A stretch of 64,000 nt of DNA from Whalleya microplaca. Its lineage: Eukaryota; Ascomycota; Sordariomycetes; Xylariales; Xylariaceae. The notes beneath the pieces were generated by a model. The model saw only the letters and a program-made list of their open reading frames with translations, had not been told where the DNA came from and did not search any database. The stretch lies in contig MU385761.1 of NCBI GenBank assembly GCA_022497155.1, forward strand, positions 331,913 through 395,912. Reading direction: 5' to 3'. The translations under genes were made by a program, and so were the position numbers. Shown piece by piece: positions 60,761-64,000 of this stretch. The first letter of the stretch is position 1. Each line of letters opens with the position of its first letter.

Positions 60761-61859
60761 TATATTATTGCCCCAAAATTCAACAGTCCCATCAAGTTAT
60801 AAACGGGCAAAAAATCGAGCTTTACAATTTACAAGCTAACAAATAGTTCGTCTCTTACATTTAATACGCTAACCAGCTTTAAATTCTTATACTTTATCTT
60901 TATAATAACAACAACGGAAAAACAGTTTCGTACTGTTTAACTAATCTTCGGCCTTAAATTATTAGTAATAAGTCGAAAACCACTACAACTTAAATTCCTC
61001 AAATTCGCTTTACGCAATAAAATCCGGCTCGTTATAAAAAACCTTTTTACAAAATCGAAACATCTGTTTCCGTTGTTCCATAAAATTTAAAAAAAAAAAG
61101 ACAGAAATAAAAAATACTCGTCGCGTAGCCGGAAGTGTCAGATTTAAAAGCTTTTAATTAAATCCGTCAGAATCCTCATTATTATCAGAAACAAAAATCT
61201 CCGAATCTAAAATCCGAAAACGGGATTAAAATCGAAACTATAATCGTTCTACTTCAGCAGCCGCCCTTAAATAATTAGGGATCAAAAGTCTTATAATTCG
61301 TCCTTTAGCGTAAATAAAACCGTCAAATAAAGGCGGAAAAACATAGAAACCCCAATTTTCGTTAAAACGTTAAACACGAGATTCTTTATCACACCGTTCC
61401 TCATATTATACCTAGGTTTTAACTAATATATCTAAAACAATAACAAAACTCTAAAGCAGTTAAAATACCGGTACGATAGGGCTATTAGGGTCTTAAAATA
61501 AAAGGCCTTATAAAAAATCTATTATATATTAATATAATAGAAAAAAGTATTCAAATAGCCGATAAACCTATTATATTAAGTCTAAATATAGCCTAATAAT
61601 AAAAAATTCAAATAGTTAATTCAAAAAGTTAAAAATTAAAAAGCGTTAAAAAAACTTATAGTTATAAATGCGTAATTACATATATAATATTAAGGACTAA
61701 TATAATTTAATACGCAATTATACATATAATAATTAAATTCAAGCTTAAAATTACGTAGCTCGAAATTACCTAAATTAAAATTTCAAAAAATTGGTATAAT
61801 ATTTAATATTATATATAATTACGCATATAACTCCTTTATATAATACGCAATTACGTATA

Positions 61860-62085
61860 TTAAATATACCCCTTATTACTGCCAATAAAATTTCAACTCT
61901 TCCCTCCTAATTGCCAATAAAATTTAAACTATTCCCTCCTAATTACTAATAAATATAATACGCAATTACGTATATTAAATATACCCCTTATTATTGCTAA
62001 TAAAATTTCAACTCTTCCCTTTTAATTACTAACAAACTTTCAACTTTTCCCGCCTATTACCAATAATATTTCAACTCCTAACATA
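61860..62085. repeat. short interspersed/tandem AT-rich repeats
   Basis: Units such as CAATAAAATTTCAACTCTTC with a following CCCTCCTAATT, and TAATACGCAATTACGTATAT, recur several times within 230 bp with C/T differences. A second pair, CGACGGGCCGTTA, occurs at about 62217 and 62272. Confidence 0.6.
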
Positions 62086-62880
62086 CCTTTTCCTTTAAAA
62101 TCGATAGTTATCCGTTTACATACGCAAAAATCCGCCATATTCTTCCCATAAAAAACTAATATAATAAAGCCCGATTCGCAGGATATCTATAACAAAAAAA
62201 TTAAAGAATCCGTTTCGACGGGCCGTTAAAATATAAATCTACTATAAACAAATTATTAAAAAATCTATCTCGACGGGCCGTTAGTATCTATTTAAATAGT
62301 TTAAAAAAAGGATATTTAATAAGCCTAATTATTATTGGCGTAAATTATTCACCGCCAGACATTTCTAATACTAAAATTCTCCTAGATCTAAAGCTAAATC
62401 AGCAGTTATCCGTAAACACGTCAAAAAAGCGGCTAAAAGCAGGCCAGAAAAAATATATACGAATCAATATCTCGAATAAAATCAAAATCGATTTAAAGCT
62501 ATAAAATCTAAAGCCGAGTTAGCAATTATTTGTAACAAAATATATAAATTAACGCGCCGATAAAAATAACAGACAAAAAACTACAGTTATTAATAAAGTA
62601 GCGGTAAAAGAAAGGGCTTATAAAACTTTAAAATTATTAAAAATACTATTAAAAGTTATATTAAAATAGCTTTAATTCTAATTACTATAAAAAGAGGTTA
62701 TAAATAGAAAAGTTGAGGAATTTTAACATAACGCGACATATAAATATATTACGCGTAGATACGCGCCCTTAATCTCCATATTAAATAGCCGCGAAACGCG
62801 GGTAGGGTATAAAAGGTATAATATCCTAAAGTCGCGGGAAGCTAAATAAGTGGAACGAACAGGTACTCCGTTAACGAAGC

Positions 62881-64000
62881 CCAGGTGAATAGGTAAAGGC
62901 AGTAAAGGCATTGATCAAGAAGGTCGAATCAATTGATCAATCCAATGCCTCGAGACACGAGCTTTTTTTTTTCTCTTTTCTCCAGGTTCCCATTCCCCAA
63001 TCCAACCCAACTCTTTCCCAAACGTTTGCAGGCGGTGTTATGGTAGAAAAGAAGTGTTAGAACAACAGGATGCCTACTACGTGTAAGGGTGTTTCTTCCA
63101 ACACATGCACATGTCAGGTATGTTTGAAGATGTTGCTAATAAATATTTGGTGTAACTTGTTGGGGCGCATTCGGAGTTGAGGAGGGTCTGGTCTGGTCTG
63201 GTCTCGCTATGTGCTCCCAAGACGGACAAAAGAGACGGGATTATGATGATGGGATATCGTATGTAGCAACTAACGGTGTGTGTGGCCTGCCGCACTTCTC
63301 TCTCTCTCTCCAAAGTAAACACTGCACATTGATGAATACCTAGCCTACATGAAGGTATGTAGACAGACAGATAATACGAATGTGCAGATAGTGAAGCCCA
63401 GCCAGCTGTGAATCAAACGAATTGTACAAGTCAATCAATCAATGGGTCAGCTATCGAGGCGTTGGCTGTTCGTTCAGCAGCTCAGCAGCTTTGCTCGCTC
63501 CCACCTTCGCCTCGACGTTGATAACGAGACGCAATGCACGGGCTGATGGGGAATTCTTCATCGGTACCTGATTAATTACCAAGCCCGATTATTTCACATT
63601 CTATCGAGTCTTGGCAGGAACAGAAGAACCAGAGAATGCATCAGTCAACCTTGTAACCCGTATGTATGTGCATATGTATGTACAAAATGCGCATATGTAA
63701 GAGATGAGAAGGTTGGCTTGGACAAGGGTACTCCGAACTAGTCTGCTAGTCTGGGCTGTGAGAGGCCAGGTTCACGAGATGCCCCGACTTAATCAGATTT
63801 ACCTGTACGTACTTGTAGTACATATGTACATACATATGTACATACATACATACATACATCCATACATACAACACGGATTGCAGGGACTGCAGGGTCAGCT
63901 TCCAGTAGGGTTGCAAAGGTGCAGCACTTTTCGGAAAGGTGCCGTTTTATACACATACCCCTGTAAAGTGCGTATAAAACGCAATGTTTAAAACACTAAG
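62881..64000. other. return to normal composition, no gene seen
   Basis: Composition is again mixed. There is a (CT)n run near 63297-63310 and a (TACA)n microsatellite at 63817-63872, but no convincing ORF. Confidence 0.5.

Larger units (their letters stand above)
55930..62880. other. AT-rich, RIP-affected heterochromatin-like island
   Basis: Composition changes abruptly at both edges (near 55930 and 62850). The interior is rich in TpA, has very few CpG and CpA, and its repeat copies differ almost only by C/T and G/A exchanges. These are the marks of repeat-induced point mutation, known from Pezizomycotina. It contains two tandem repeat blocks, a (ACT/ATT)n tract at 56735-56800, poly-A-rich tracts near 57710-57790 and decayed coding pieces, and no intact gene. 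Confidence 0.85.

Noticed and set aside
1..64000. Biosynthetic gene cluster, CRISPR array, rRNA genes
   Set aside because: No polyketide synthase, NRPS, terpene synthase or P450 group is present; no regularly spaced direct repeats with unique spacers; no rRNA-like sequence.

Overview
The window reads as nuclear DNA of a filamentous ascomycete (Pezizomycotina). The genes are GC-rich at third codon positions and are broken by short GT-AG introns, mostly 50-100 bp, with CTAAC/CTGAC-like branch points. Orthologs typical of these fungi are present: an eisosome Pil1/Lsp1-type protein, PEX1, a germinal-centre kinase and a CorA-like protein. A 7-kb AT-rich island (about 55.93-62.88 kb) carries the marks of repeat-induced point mutation (RIP). 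I cannot name a genus. CDS coordinates run from start codon to stop codon and include introns; exon boundaries are given in the evidence and were inferred by reading splice signals and protein continuity.

Layout. 0-8 kb, + strand: a small His/Tyr/Ser-rich protein, a Pil1/Lsp1-type eisosome BAR protein whose start codon seems split by an intron, COQ6 (ubiquinone synthesis) and the Pol I/III subunit AC40 (RPAC1). 9-12.3 kb: two unrecognised genes, one cytosolic-looking (minus) and one secreted with six cysteines (plus), which share a C-terminal tail ending PVDW. 12.2-20.5 kb is almost gene-free, with one isolated Cys-rich ORF. 20.5-28.4 kb: UBA3 (NEDD8 E1, minus) head-to-head with TEL2 (plus), which converges on a CorA-like membrane protein (minus). 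28.4-32.8 kb is gene-poor.

32.8-45.4 kb: a GCK-type Ste20 kinase with a likely upstream first exon and PEX1 (both minus), then MCM7 (plus) with MluI-cell-cycle-box-like sites upstream, then an acylation-motif (MGCLCS) protein whose frame is interrupted by a single TAG. 45.4-48.3 kb has a degenerate 150-165-bp tandem repeat and no gene. 48.3-55 kb: mitoribosomal mS29/DAP3 (minus) divergent from RRS1 (plus), then a RhoGAP (minus) with Ala-His and Gln-Thr dipeptide runs. 55.9-62.9 kb is the RIP island: a ~73-bp AT-rich tandem repeat, fifteen copies of a 42-bp minisatellite with a palindromic core, and a decayed MULE-like transposase. The last kilobase returns to normal composition and shows no gene.

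The recognised genes are housekeeping functions (respiration quinone, RNA polymerase, neddylation, PIKK chaperoning/telomeres, peroxisome import, replication licensing, mitochondrial and cytosolic ribosomes, Rho signalling) in no common pathway. No metabolic cluster, CRISPR array or confident tRNA/rRNA gene was seen. The least explained items are the secreted six-Cys protein with its shared tail, the TAG-interrupted acyl protein and the palindromic minisatellite.
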